Made by a program: the position numbers and the translations under genes. Shown here one piece after another: positions 16,930 to 25,369 of a stretch of DNA of 64,000 bases. Source of the DNA: Paraburkholderia sp. HP33-1. GTDB lineage: Bacteria > Pseudomonadota > Gammaproteobacteria > Burkholderiales > Burkholderiaceae. The stretch lies in NCBI RefSeq assembly GCF_021390595.1, contig NZ_JAJEJR010000002.1, positions 1,674,001 through 1,738,000 of the forward strand, given 5' to 3'. Under the pieces are notes generated by a model. That model was not told where the DNA came from. It did not search any database and was given only the letters and a program-made list of their open reading frames with translations. How positions within the stretch are numbered: position 1 is the first letter of the stretch; each line of letters opens with the position of its first letter.

Positions 16930-18252
16930 TCAGCCTGCGGCCTGCTCACGCAAGGTGTTCAGACGATCCAGATCGACCGCGTAGTTCCGTTTGCCGATCA
17001 TGAATGCGGCAGCCGCGACGAGCGGTGCGAGCGGCACCAGTTGCAACGCGCCCAGCAGCCCGATCCGATCGGCGATGATCCCCGTGAGGACCGCTGCCGG
17101 CGCGAGGCCCAGCAGGTTGTTCGCGAGCGTCAGGGTCGCGAACGCCGAGGCATGAATCGACGGCGGCGTGAGGTTCGCCACCATCGCCCCCGACGGGCCG
17201 CTCGCACCGGCGCAGAAGAACATGCCGGCACCGATCACGACGAGCTGCCACGGCCCCGCCGGCATCTGGAAGCCGATCCCGAGCAGTACGAAACAGGCGA
17301 GGCAGAACGAGATCGCGGCGAGCCACTTCCGTTCGCGTGCGTTCTTGCTGAGCCGGTCCGTGAGGTTTCCGCACACCACCATGCCCACCCCAGTCACCAG
17401 CACGAACACCGCTGCGCACATCGCGGCCTTGCCGGTGGCCATGCCGTAGTAGCGATTCAGGAAGCTCGGCATCCACGCCCACACAGCGGCGGGAACCAGC
17501 AGATGCAGGCCACTGCCGACGTAGGCGCACACCACGGACTTCGTCGAGAACAGTCCCTTCATCAGCGCGCGCAGGCTCAAGCACATGCCGCGCGATTCCG
17601 CCTGCCTGCTCACGCCCGCCGGCTGCAGCGGCACAAGTCGCTTTTCGGTGACGACCAGCCGGTAGATCACGACCAGCACGATTCCCATCGCCGCCATTGC
17701 AGCAAATGCCGAACGCCAGCCGAGGTGAGCCGCCACCGCGCCGCCGAGGGCCATGCCCAGCACCGAACCGAACGCGCCGCCCGCCATGAAGGTGCCGGTC
17801 AGCGTAGAGCGCAGCCGCACCGGAAAAATACTCAGGACAACTGCGATTCCGACACTGCCGTAGGCCGCTTCGCCGATCCCGACGAAGGCACGCGCAAGCA
17901 GCAACTGGCCATAGCTCGTCGAGATCGCGCAGCCTGCCGTCGCGAGACTCCACATCCCCGCCATCAGCACGATGCTCTTCACGCGCCCCCAACGGTCGGC
18001 AAGCACCGACAGCGGGAACGTGAGCACGCCAACCATCAGCGCGATCACGCTGCTGAGCGAACCCAGTTGCGCGTCGGACAGGTGCCATGCCGCCTTGAGC
18101 GGCGGAAACACGGCGTTCAACACCTGCCGCGACATATAGTCGGAAAGCAGCAATCCGACCGTCAACGCAAACACCACCCACGCATAAGTGCGTACGTCCG
18201 TCCGGGTTGCCGAAACATCGCCCGTCGTGGGCCCTGCATGCTGTACGAGCAT
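16930..18252 (-). CDS. MFS transporter, catabolic-cluster permease
   Basis: A 440-residue, 12-helix major-facilitator protein. The loop 2-3 signature appears as LADRWGRVKS and its second copy as GNLTDRLSKNARERK. LLLSDYMSRQVLNAVFPPLK near the N-terminus is typical of the anion:cation/hexuronate-type symporters. The ATG at 18252 has AAGGAGA; an ATG 12 codons upstream overlaps the BKACE stop codon. It lies 32 bases after the BKACE gene. It probably imports the acid metabolised by the cluster (inference). Confidence 0.88.
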   Translation of the reverse strand: MLVQHAGPTTGDVSATRTDVRTYAWVVFALTVGLLLSDYMSRQVLNAVFPPLKAAWHLSDAQLGSLSSVIALMVGVLTFPLSVLADRWGRVKSIVLMAGMWSLATAGCAISTSYGQLLLARAFVGIGEAAYGSVGIAVVLSIFPVRLRSTLTGTFMAGGAFGSVLGMALGGAVAAHLGWRSAFAAMAAMGIVLVVIYRLVVTEKRLVPLQPAGVSRQAESRGMCLSLRALMKGLFSTKSVVCAYVGSGLHLLVPAAVWAWMPSFLNRYYGMATGKAAMCAAVFVLVTGVGMVVCGNLTDRLSKNARERKWLAAISFCLACFVLLGIGFQMPAGPWQLVVIGAGMFFCAGASGPSGAMVANLTPPSIHASAFATLTLANNLLGLAPAAVLTGIIADRIGLLGALQLVPLAPLVAAAAFMIGKRNYAVDLDRLNTLREQAAG

Positions 18253-18284
18253 TCTTCTGTCTCCTTCCACGCTGACTCTGGCAA

Positions 18285-19340
18285 TCACGCCGCGCGCAGC
18301 GGCAGGTTCCTGACGCCGGCCTGGCGGTTCGGCGCCATACCGTTGGCGAGAAGCGTCTCGTCGATCGTCTCGTACTGCACACCTATACGATAGATCTCGC
18401 GCGCTTCCTTGCCAGTGGCAATTTCGCGGCCCAGCTCACGCGCGACCCGCACGCACTGCTCGATCTGCTGCACCGACGTGAAGCGCTTGCCGTGCTGGTC
18501 GATGATCGTGTCCTCGATGCCGCAGCGCGGATGCAGGCCCATCGACATCGCCATCATGTTGAACGGCAGCACATTCTTCAGCAGAGACTCCGCGGTGAGC
18601 GTGCAGCCATCCGGCGCGCGATGCACGAAGTTGAAGAAGTTGAACGGATTCGGGCCGTCGAAGCCGCCACCGATGCCGATCCAGGTGAGATTCAGCGGGC
18701 CCTTGTACACGCCCTTGCGCACGAGGCGCTCGAGCGTTTCGAGCGCATGGATGCCCGTGAGCTGGAAGTGCGGCTGAATGCCCGAAGCCTGCAGGCGGCG
18801 CAGGTGCTCCTCGACCCACGCGGGGCCAGCCGGAACCGTCATTTCACTATAGGCGGCCATGAAGCCGGGGTTGGAAAGCGAGGTGCCTGCCAGGTACTCC
18901 GGATAGAGCAGCTCCATGATGTTCATCTGCGTGGTGTTGATCGCGACCGTCACCTGATCGGGCTTCGGTTCGAGATCGGCCAGCATGTGGCGCGTGTCGT
19001 CGGACAGCCACTTCGCGGCCTGTCCATCATCTTCCGGCGCGAACGAAATCGAGCCGCCGACCTGGATGATCATGTCGGGCACTGCCGCACGCACACCAGC
19101 GATCAGTTCATTGAACTTCGACAGGCGCTTCGAACCCTTGCCGTCCAGTTCGCGCACGTGCAGGTGCAGTACCGTGGCGCCGGCGTTGTAGCAATCGACC
19201 GCCTTCTGGATCTGCTCGTCCATGGTCACGGCGATGTCTTCCGGGAAGTCCTCGGGCATCCATTCCGGGCCGTACGGCGCGGTGGTGATGACTACCTTGT
19301 CCTGATTCTCAGGGTGCAACGAATCGTCGAGAAACTGCAT
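18285..19340 (-). CDS. beta-keto acid cleavage enzyme family protein (BKACE, DUF849)
   Basis: 351 residues. The zinc-binding H59-x-H61 is in TVLHLHVRELDGKGSKR, and LTWIGIGGGFDG, GLHPRCGIEDTI and a Glu-rich N-terminus match the family. BKACE enzymes condense a beta-keto acid with acetyl-CoA and cleave it to acetoacetate and a new CoA ester, as in lysine fermentation (Kce) and carnitine degradation. The start has GGAGG 8-12 bases upstream. It is the first gene of the minus-strand cluster and faces a divergent AraC-type regulator. This enzyme sets the likely chemistry of the pathway: some beta-keto acid is an intermediate. Confidence 0.9.
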   Translation of the reverse strand: MQFLDDSLHPENQDKVVITTAPYGPEWMPEDFPEDIAVTMDEQIQKAVDCYNAGATVLHLHVRELDGKGSKRLSKFNELIAGVRAAVPDMIIQVGGSISFAPEDDGQAAKWLSDDTRHMLADLEPKPDQVTVAINTTQMNIMELLYPEYLAGTSLSNPGFMAAYSEMTVPAGPAWVEEHLRRLQASGIQPHFQLTGIHALETLERLVRKGVYKGPLNLTWIGIGGGFDGPNPFNFFNFVHRAPDGCTLTAESLLKNVLPFNMMAMSMGLHPRCGIEDTIIDQHGKRFTSVQQIEQCVRVARELGREIATGKEAREIYRIGVQYETIDETLLANGMAPNRQAGVRNLPLRAA

Positions 19341-19394
19341 TTGTCTGCCTCCATCGAGTTTGGGGTGACGCTGTTCCGGCCTCGCGAAGCCGCG

Positions 19395-19418
19395 TTGAAA
19401 TCTGCTGGAACATTTCAA
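19395..19418. promoter_or_regulatory. inverted repeat in the divergent BKACE/regulator region
   Basis: TTGAAAT (19395-19401) and ATTTCAA (19412-19418) are perfect 7-bp arms with a 10-base spacer, so half-site centres are 17 bases apart. It lies 55-78 bases upstream of the BKACE start, in the 241-base region shared with the AraC-type gene. Candidate operator; no function shown. Confidence 0.4.
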
Positions 19419-19581
19419 ACGTCATGGGCAAAAGATACGGCAATCACGCGCTACACTTTTATGATTGGGCGCCATCCTTTTAGCCCTTCGTGCCACTGCG
19501 CGTTAACACCGATAATTGCGCGAAGCAAGTGTTTAATGACTAGAAAATTACGCGATGTGCGAATGGTCCGGAGAAACTACG

Positions 19582-20583
19582 ATGGAAACGATGGTGACGT
19601 CGGTAGCCATGAGTGGCTATTTCGAAGTGACGCGACGGCTGGGACTGAATCCGGTCGAACTCGCCAGACAGGCCGGCATCGATGCCGGCGCGCTCGCGAA
19701 TCCGGGCGATCGCGTACCGGCTGCCGCCTGCTGTCGGCTACTGGAAATGACGGCCCAAAAGGCGTCGTGCCCGACTTTCGCGCTGCAAATGGCGGAGACG
19801 CGGCAGACGTTCGGCAGCGGTGTGGTCAATGTCCTGCTCGCGCACAAACGTACGCTGCGTGAAGTGCTGCTGGCCGCGGCCGAATACCGTCATCTGCTGA
19901 ACGAAGCGCTGGCGGTCTACGTCGAGGACGCTGATAAAACGGTCACCATTCGCGAGGAACTCGTCGTCGAACCGGGTACCCCGACGAGGCAGGCCATCGA
20001 GCTGGCGCTCGGTGTCCTCGCGAAGCACTCCGGCGCGCTGCTCGACAAGTTCTGGAAACCGCGCGAGGTCCACTTCACTCACGCGGCGCCCGCGGACCTG
20101 ACGTTTCATCGCCGCTTTTTCAACTGTCCGCTGGAGTTCGGCAGCGACTTCAACGGGTTCGTCTGTGCGAGCGCCGATCTCGACTACCCGAATCCGCTAG
20201 CCGACCCTGAACTCGTGCGCTATGCGGAGAGCCTCGCCGCTCCGCGGAACGCGAGCGCAGCGGAATCGGCCGCGCTGGAAGTGCGCAAGGCGATCTACCT
20301 GCTGCTGCCGCTCGAACAGGCGAACGCGGACCTGGTGGCGCGCCATTTGCATCTGAGCGTGCGCACCATGCAACGCCAGTTGAATTCGGCCGGCACCAGC
20401 TTTTCGGATCAGGTGGAGGAAGTCCGCGGAGAACTCGCCGTGCGCTACATGAGCAACCCCACCTATCCGATCGGACGGGTTTCGGCGCTTCTCGGCTACG
20501 CGCAGCAGGGATCGTTCACGAACTGGTTCGTGTCGCGATTCCATATGACGCCGCGTGACTGGCGGACGAGCCATTCGAAATGA
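19582..20583 (+). CDS. AraC-family transcriptional regulator (OruR/ArgR-type N-terminal domain)
   Basis: 333 residues. The N-terminal ~190 residues match the Arabinose_bd-type ligand domain (SGYFEVTRRLGLNPVELARQAGID, FGSGVVNVLLAHKRTLREVL). The C-terminal ~100 residues hold two helix-turn-helix units (ADLVARHLHLSVRTMQRQL and ISRVSALLGYAQQGSFTNW-like segments). The ATG at 19582 has GGAGAAA upstream. It is divergent from the eight-gene BKACE cluster and is its most likely regulator. A second protein of the same family lies at 27385-28389. Confidence 0.9.
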   Translation: METMVTSVAMSGYFEVTRRLGLNPVELARQAGIDAGALANPGDRVPAAACCRLLEMTAQKASCPTFALQMAETRQTFGSGVVNVLLAHKRTLREVLLAAAEYRHLLNEALAVYVEDADKTVTIREELVVEPGTPTRQAIELALGVLAKHSGALLDKFWKPREVHFTHAAPADLTFHRRFFNCPLEFGSDFNGFVCASADLDYPNPLADPELVRYAESLAAPRNASAAESAALEVRKAIYLLLPLEQANADLVARHLHLSVRTMQRQLNSAGTSFSDQVEEVRGELAVRYMSNPTYPIGRVSALLGYAQQGSFTNWFVSRFHMTPRDWRTSHSK

Positions 20584-20678
20584 TGGCCCGAAAGACCGGC
20601 CGTTTCACTGATGCGCTCGACGGCATTCTCATCCCGGCATGCCGTCATAACCGGTGATGACACAAAGCTGCGTTTCGT

Positions 20679-20720
20679 TTGCATAGCGTGCGCGCATGAT
20701 ATACGATATGTATATCATGC
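20679..20720 (+). promoter_or_regulatory. toxin-antitoxin promoter with overlapping 27-bp perfect dyad
   Basis: TTGCAT (20679-20684) and TACGAT (20702-20707) are 17 bases apart. The dyad GCATGATATAC / GTATATCATGC has two perfect 11-bp arms (20694-20704 and 20710-20720) around a GATAT spacer. It covers the -10 box. This is the layout expected for autorepression by a ribbon-helix-helix antitoxin and its toxin complex. Confidence 0.78.
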
Positions 20721-20733
20721 TATGGAGGCGGTA

Positions 20734-20952
20734 ATGAGTCGGATTTTGATTGATTTACCCGATGCGCAGATCGAAGAGTTGGCGGTACTCGTGGAGATGG
20801 AGCGCCGCCCCCGCGCCGCGGTAATCCGTGACGCGATCGAGGTGTATATCGCGAATCACAAGCAAGCGCGCGGGGCCGAGGTTTTCGGGCTGTGGAAGAA
20901 CAAGAAAATAGACGGCCTTGAATACCAGCAGGAGCTTCGCTCGGAATGGTAA
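20734..20952 (+). CDS. vapB: ribbon-helix-helix antitoxin (VapB type)
   Basis: 72 residues. The N-terminal strand MSRILIDLPDAQIEELAVL and the following two helices (RPRAAVIRDAIEVYIAN) form a CopG/MetJ-type ribbon-helix-helix DNA-binding domain. The C-terminal tail (FGLWKNKKIDGLEYQQEL) would be the toxin-neutralising part. The ATG at 20734 has GGAGG upstream with correct spacing; an earlier ATG at 20722 has no ribosome site. It overlaps the toxin gene by 7 bases, so they are coupled. It represses its own promoter in the family model, and the strong dyad upstream agrees. Confidence 0.87.
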   Translation: MSRILIDLPDAQIEELAVLVEMERRPRAAVIRDAIEVYIANHKQARGAEVFGLWKNKKIDGLEYQQELRSEW

Positions 20953-21311
20953 GAGCACTTTTTGATACGAACATTTTGATCGACTACCTCGGTGGTGTCA
21001 TCGCAGCGAAGAAAGAACTTTCGCGCTACGAATACCGGGCGATCAGCACAATTACGTGGATGGAAGTTCTTGTCGGCACGACGGCTGAAGATGAAGCGAC
21101 GATTCGTGCATGGCTCGGTTCCTTTGAAGTCATCGCGTTGGACAGTGCCATCGCAAATCGCGCGGTCGAGATTCGCAAGCAACGGCGAATCCGATTGCCT
21201 GATGCGATCGTTTGGGCATCCGCACAAGTTAATTCGTTGTTGCTGGTTTCTCGCAATACGAAGGATTTTCCTGCGGATGAACCGGGCGTGCGAGTGCCCT
21301 ACAAGATTTAG
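20946..21311 (+). CDS. vapC: PIN-domain ribonuclease toxin (VapC type)
   Basis: 121 residues, a full-length PIN domain. Acidic metal-binding residues are visible: D7 in ALFDTNILIDYL, the Glu in TWMEVLVGT, the Asp in RLPDAIVWASA, and NTKDF near the C-terminus. VapC proteins cut tRNA or rRNA at specific sites and are held inactive by VapB. All active-site acids appear present, so I expect an intact toxin. The pair is the only small-gene module between the two catabolic operons and converges on phaC. Confidence 0.9.
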   Translation: MVRALFDTNILIDYLGGVIAAKKELSRYEYRAISTITWMEVLVGTTAEDEATIRAWLGSFEVIALDSAIANRAVEIRKQRRIRLPDAIVWASAQVNSLLLVSRNTKDFPADEPGVRVPYKI

Positions 21312-21378
21312 AGGAAAAGGCAAGCGACGCGGGCAGGAAGCGCTATTGGGCGACGCGCGTACTGCGGCGCGGCGACGC

Positions 21379-21394
21379 TGCCCAACGTTGGGCA
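21379..21394. repeat. 16-bp perfect palindrome between vapC and phaC
   Basis: TGCCCAACGTTGGGCA reads the same on both strands. It lies in the 120-base gap between the convergent vapC and phaC genes. No T-run follows on either strand, so it is not a clear intrinsic terminator; it could be a protein-binding site or an attachment scar of the toxin-antitoxin module. Confidence 0.7.
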
Positions 21395-21431
21395 ATCGTC
21401 CTTTCACACGCCATGCGCAAACGCCATCCGC

Positions 21432-23048
21432 TCATTCGGCACGAAGCTTCACATACCGGCCCGGTGCGCTCTCGATTACCTTGTACTTTCGATTGCCGAG
21501 CTTCGTGCGCGCCTCGACCTGTTCGCCGGAATGCTTCTTGACCCAGTCGATCCAGTGATTCCACCAGCTGCCAGGTTGCTGAACCGCTGTTGCGCGCCAG
21601 TCGTCCGCATTCTCGTCGCAGGTCTCGTTGGTCCAGTAGCTGCGTTTGTTCTTCGACGCTGGATTGATCACACCCGCGATATGGCCGCTTGCCCCCAGCA
21701 CGAACTCGGTTTCGCCCCCCAGTAATTGCGTCGATCGATAGGCGGATCGCCACGGCACGATGTGATCCTCCTCGGCCGCCATCAGATAGCTCGGCACATC
21801 AATGTTGCCGAGATCGACGGGCGTACCGCAGAACGTCAGTTTGTTCGGCACGCACAGACTGTTTTCGAGGTACATGTTGCGCAGGTAGAAGCTGTACATC
21901 GGGCCGGGCAGATTGGTCGTGTCCGCGTTCCAGTACAGCAGGTCGAACGCGGCCGGGGATTTGCCTTTCAGGTAGTTGTTCACGACATACGGCCAGATCA
22001 GATCGTTGGCACGTAGCGACTGGAATACGAAGCCGAGTTCGCGCCCGGGATAAAGGCCGCCTCGACCGATCGTATGCTCGCGCATCGACACGCCCTGCTC
22101 GTCGATGAACACGCCGATATCGCCTGGGTCGCTGAAGTCGAGCAAGGCCGTCAACAGCGTCATGCTCGCCACGGAGTCGTCGCCGTTCGCACGCATGATC
22201 GCAAGCGCCGACGAAAGCAGCGTGCCGCCCACGCACCAGCCCAACGCGTTGACCTTGTCGGCCCGGCTAATGGCACGCGCGACGCTGAGCGCCTGCATCA
22301 CGCCATCCTCGAGATAGGCGTCCCATGTGGTATTCGCCATGTCCTGCTGCGGATTGCGCCAGGACACGACGAACACCGTCAGCCCCTGCTCGCAGGCGAA
22401 GCGCACGAAGGAATTCTCCGGCTGAAGATCCAGAATGTAGAACTTGTTGATGCACGGAGGAACGATCACGAGCGGTCGTGCAGCGACCTTCGGCGTCAGC
22501 GGCGCGTACTGGATCAGCTGGAACAGATCGTTTTCATAGACTACCGCGCCGCTCGATGTGGCCACGCTGCGGCCCACTTCGAACGCGCTTTGATCAGTGA
22601 TCGAGATCGAGCCGTTGCCCAGATCGTCGAACAGATGCGTCAAGCCCGCGAGCAGACTCGATCCGCCCGATTCCACCGCCGCGCGGATGACCTCGGGATT
22701 CGTCGCGGCGAAATTCGCGGGGCTGGCGAAGTCGATGAACTGACGCGTGTAAAAGCGCAGCCTGTGCTTGTCCTTTTCATCGAGCATGCTCGCCTCGACG
22801 AGCTCTTCGAGCGCGCGCGCATTGATCAGGTAGCTCTGTTTCAGAAGGCTGTACCAGCCGTTGCTGGACCAGTCATCGGCGTGAAACCGCCGGTCTCCCT
22901 GCTCGGGCTCGGCGACCGGCTTCAACTCCGGCCGCGCGCCGATCAATCCGGCTACGGTGTCGCCCCACAGTTGCGCGTGCTGTTGCAGGTAATGGGCGCT
23001 CGCGTGTGGCATGCTGAATGGCATTCTCATGGCGGGACTCGCTATCAT
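21432..23048 (-). CDS. phaC: class I polyhydroxyalkanoate synthase
   Basis: A 538-residue PHA synthase. The lipase-like box is GWCVGG with nucleophile C272; the catalytic Asp is D428 in EEDHIVPW and the His is H456 in GASGHIAGVINP. The N-terminal domain (WYSLLKQSYLINARALEELVEA, FIDFASPANFAATNPEV) is typical of PhaC. It polymerises (R)-3-hydroxyacyl-CoA into storage polyester granules. The ATG at 23048 overlaps the PhaJ stop (ATGA); further in-frame ATGs lie 6 and 8 codons later and none has a strong ribosome site. No PhaA, PhaB or phasin gene is adjacent, so this is not the canonical phaCAB operon. The monomer supply seems to come from the upstream hydratase. Confidence 0.92.
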   Translation of the reverse strand: MIASPAMRMPFSMPHASAHYLQQHAQLWGDTVAGLIGARPELKPVAEPEQGDRRFHADDWSSNGWYSLLKQSYLINARALEELVEASMLDEKDKHRLRFYTRQFIDFASPANFAATNPEVIRAAVESGGSSLLAGLTHLFDDLGNGSISITDQSAFEVGRSVATSSGAVVYENDLFQLIQYAPLTPKVAARPLVIVPPCINKFYILDLQPENSFVRFACEQGLTVFVVSWRNPQQDMANTTWDAYLEDGVMQALSVARAISRADKVNALGWCVGGTLLSSALAIMRANGDDSVASMTLLTALLDFSDPGDIGVFIDEQGVSMREHTIGRGGLYPGRELGFVFQSLRANDLIWPYVVNNYLKGKSPAAFDLLYWNADTTNLPGPMYSFYLRNMYLENSLCVPNKLTFCGTPVDLGNIDVPSYLMAAEEDHIVPWRSAYRSTQLLGGETEFVLGASGHIAGVINPASKNKRSYWTNETCDENADDWRATAVQQPGSWWNHWIDWVKKHSGEQVEARTKLGNRKYKVIESAPGRYVKLRAE

Positions 23049-23515
23049 GCGTTGCTGACGGCGCAAACCGCGTCTGCCTCGACACGATCGCGGCACGATG
23101 TCGGCATGACCACGGCGTCGCCTTCGATCACCACCCTGCCGCTGACCGTGCAAACAGTGGAGAGCACCACACGGCGCTTGTCGTGAATCAGTTCCTTGAC
23201 CGTCACGTCGGCCCGAACGGTGTCGCCGGGTCGAACCGGCGCCTTGAAACGCAGGTTCTGGCCGAGGTAGATCGTGCCCGGGCCGGGCAACCGCCCCGCG
23301 ATGGCCGCGGAGATGATGCTCGCGCTCAGCATCCCGTGAGCGATGCGCCCCTTGAAGGGTGTCGTCTGCGCAAACTGCTCGTTGATGTGAACCGCGTTGA
23401 TGTCTCCCGACGCGCCCGCGAACAGCAGAATGTCCGCCTCCGTGATGGTCTTGGCGAAGTGGGCGCTCATGCCTGGTCGCAGGTCTTCGAAATCGTATCC
23501 GTTAAGCTCATTCAT
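23045..23515 (-). CDS. phaJ: MaoC-like (R)-specific enoyl-CoA hydratase (PhaJ type)
   Basis: 156 residues, a single hot-dog domain. The hydratase-2 motif has the catalytic pair D38 and H43 in ASGDINAVHINEQFA, followed by GRIAHGMLSASIISA. It hydrates trans-2-enoyl-CoA to (R)-3-hydroxyacyl-CoA, the monomer PhaC accepts. The stop overlaps the phaC start by four bases, so translation is coupled, and this fits a beta-oxidation-to-PHA bridge. The last ~15 residues (TSCRDRVEADAVCAVSNA) are unusual for the family and may be a lineage-specific tail. Confidence 0.9.
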   Translation of the reverse strand: MNELNGYDFEDLRPGMSAHFAKTITEADILLFAGASGDINAVHINEQFAQTTPFKGRIAHGMLSASIISAAIAGRLPGPGTIYLGQNLRFKAPVRPGDTVRADVTVKELIHDKRRVVLSTVCTVSGRVVIEGDAVVMPTSCRDRVEADAVCAVSNA

Positions 23516-23598
23516 GATTATTCCGCTTGCTTGGCGGGCGTTTGCCCTGGGCTGAATGTGTACTGTGTCTTGGGACGGGCGCCAGGCGCCGGATGCGG

Positions 23599-24534
23599 TT
23601 AGCCGAGTTCGCTCACGAGTTCCGGCACGACGGCGAAGAGATCACCGACGAGGCCGTAATCGGCGACGCTGAAAATCGGCGCTTCTTCGTCCTTGTTGAT
23701 CGCGACGATCACTTTGCTGTCCTTCATGCCCGCGAGGTGCTGGATCGCACCCGAGATGCCGACCGCGACGTACAGTTGCGGCGCGACGATCTTGCCGGTC
23801 TGGCCGACCTGATAGTCGTTCGGCACGAAGCCCGCGTCGACCGCCGCGCGCGACGCGCCCAGTGCCGCACCGAGCTTGTCCGCCAGCGGTTCCAGAACCT
23901 TCGTGTAGTTCTCGCCGTTGCCCAGACCCCGGCCGCCCGACACGATGATCTTCGCGCTCGTCAGTTCCGGACGGTCGAGCTTCGTGACTTCGCGGCTCAC
24001 GAACTGCGAGATGCCCGTATCGGGTGCCGCTTCGATCTTTTCGACCGCTGCGCTACCACCTTCAGCTGCAACTGCGTCGAAACCGGTCGAGCGCACCGTG
24101 ATGACCTTGACCGGATCCGCTGATTGAACCGTCGCGATTGCGTTGCCCGCGTAGATCGGACGCTCGAACGTGTCGGCGCTATCGACTGCGGTGATGTCGC
24201 TGATCTGCGCGACGTCGAGCTTCGCGGCAATACGCGGCGCGATGTTCTTGCCGTAAGCGGTCGCCGGCGCGAGGATGTGCGTGTAGTTCTTCGCGATGTT
24301 GAGCACCGTGGCTTCGACGTTTTCCGCGAGGCCGGCGGCCAGTTGCGGCGCGTCAGCCAGCAGCACCTTGCTCACGCCCGCGATCTTCGCGGCCGCATCC
24401 GCTGCGGCCTGCGCGTTGTGACCCGCCACCAGCACGTGAATGTCACCGCCGATCTTCTGTGCCGCTGCGATCGTATTGAGGGTCGCGGCCTTGACCGACG
24501 CATTGTCGTGTTCTGCAATTACCAGGTTCGTCAT
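23599..24534 (-). CDS. etfA: electron transfer flavoprotein subunit alpha
   Basis: 311 residues, normal length. The C-terminal FAD-binding region has [34 protein letters not shown] and [20 protein letters not shown], then [14 protein letters not shown]. With EtfB it carries electrons from acyl-CoA dehydrogenases to ETF:quinone oxidoreductase. The start has GAGGAGA within the tail of etfB (13-base gap). Being downstream of an acyl-CoA dehydrogenase gene and upstream of phaJ/phaC, it may be a dedicated or the general ETF; whether the genome has other copies is not visible here. Confidence 0.96.
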   Translation of the reverse strand: MTNLVIAEHDNASVKAATLNTIAAAQKIGGDIHVLVAGHNAQAAADAAAKIAGVSKVLLADAPQLAAGLAENVEATVLNIAKNYTHILAPATAYGKNIAPRIAAKLDVAQISDITAVDSADTFERPIYAGNAIATVQSADPVKVITVRSTGFDAVAAEGGSAAVEKIEAAPDTGISQFVSREVTKLDRPELTSAKIIVSGGRGLGNGENYTKVLEPLADKLGAALGASRAAVDAGFVPNDYQVGQTGKIVAPQLYVAVGISGAIQHLAGMKDSKVIVAINKDEEAPIFSVADYGLVGDLFAVVPELVSELG

Positions 24535-24547
24535 TTCTTGCGTCTCC

Positions 24548-25297
24548 TCACAGCACCTTGGCTTCGGTCTTCAGCTTCTCGACCAGCGTCTTCACATCCG
24601 GCACCTTCACACCGGCGGAGCGCTTCGGCGGCTCGGCGACCTTCAGCGTCTTCAGACGCGGCGTGACATCGACACCGAGGTCTTCGGGCTTGACCGTTTC
24701 CAGCGGCTTTTTCTTCGCCTTCATGATGTTCGGCAGCGTGACGTAGCGCGGCTCGTTCAGGCGCAGATCGGTCGTCACCACCGCGGGCAGCGTCAGCGAC
24801 AGCGTTTCCGCGCCGCCGTCCACTTCACGCGACACGGTTGCCTTGCCGTCCGCCACCACCACTTTCGAGGCAAAGGTTGCCTGCGGCAATCCAGCCAGCG
24901 CCGCCAGCATCTGGCCGGTCTGGTTCGAGTCGTCGTCGATCGCCTGCTTGCCCAGAATGACGAGCGAAGGCTGTTCCTTGTCGACCAGCGCCTTGAGCAG
25001 CTTCGCGACTGCCAGCGGCTGCAGGTCTTCATTCGATTCGATCAGGATCGCGCGGTCCGCGCCGATCGCGAGCGCGGTGCGCAGCGTTTCCTGCGCCTGC
25101 GTCACACCAGCCGACACAGCGATCACTTCGGTCGCGACGCCCGCTTCCTTCAGACGTACCGCTTCTTCTACCGCGATTTCGTCGAACGGGTTCATCGACA
25201 TCTTCACGTTGGCGATATCGACGCCCGTGTTGTCCGACTTCACACGGACCTTCACGTTGTAGTCGACCACCCGCTTGACTGCTACAAGAACTCTCAC
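24548..25297 (-). CDS. etfB: electron transfer flavoprotein subunit beta
   Basis: 249 residues, the standard EtfB size. It starts at GTG 25297 ([13 protein letters not shown]) with GGAAGGAGA upstream. The AMP/FAD-contact segments [38 protein letters not shown] and the docking helix region [20 protein letters not shown] are all present. It forms the heterodimer with EtfA encoded 13 bases downstream. The pair receives electrons from the acyl-CoA dehydrogenase whose gene ends 72 bases upstream. Confidence 0.96.
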   Translation of the reverse strand: MRVLVAVKRVVDYNVKVRVKSDNTGVDIANVKMSMNPFDEIAVEEAVRLKEAGVATEVIAVSAGVTQAQETLRTALAIGADRAILIESNEDLQPLAVAKLLKALVDKEQPSLVILGKQAIDDDSNQTGQMLAALAGLPQATFASKVVVADGKATVSREVDGGAETLSLTLPAVVTTDLRLNEPRYVTLPNIMKAKKKPLETVKPEDLGVDVTPRLKTLKVAEPPKRSAGVKVPDVKTLVEKLKTEAKVL

Positions 25298-25369
25298 AAC
25301 ACTCTCCTTCCCACACCGGTAAGGCCGAGCCCTACCGTTTCGATTCACACGTCACGTTGATTGATTGCA

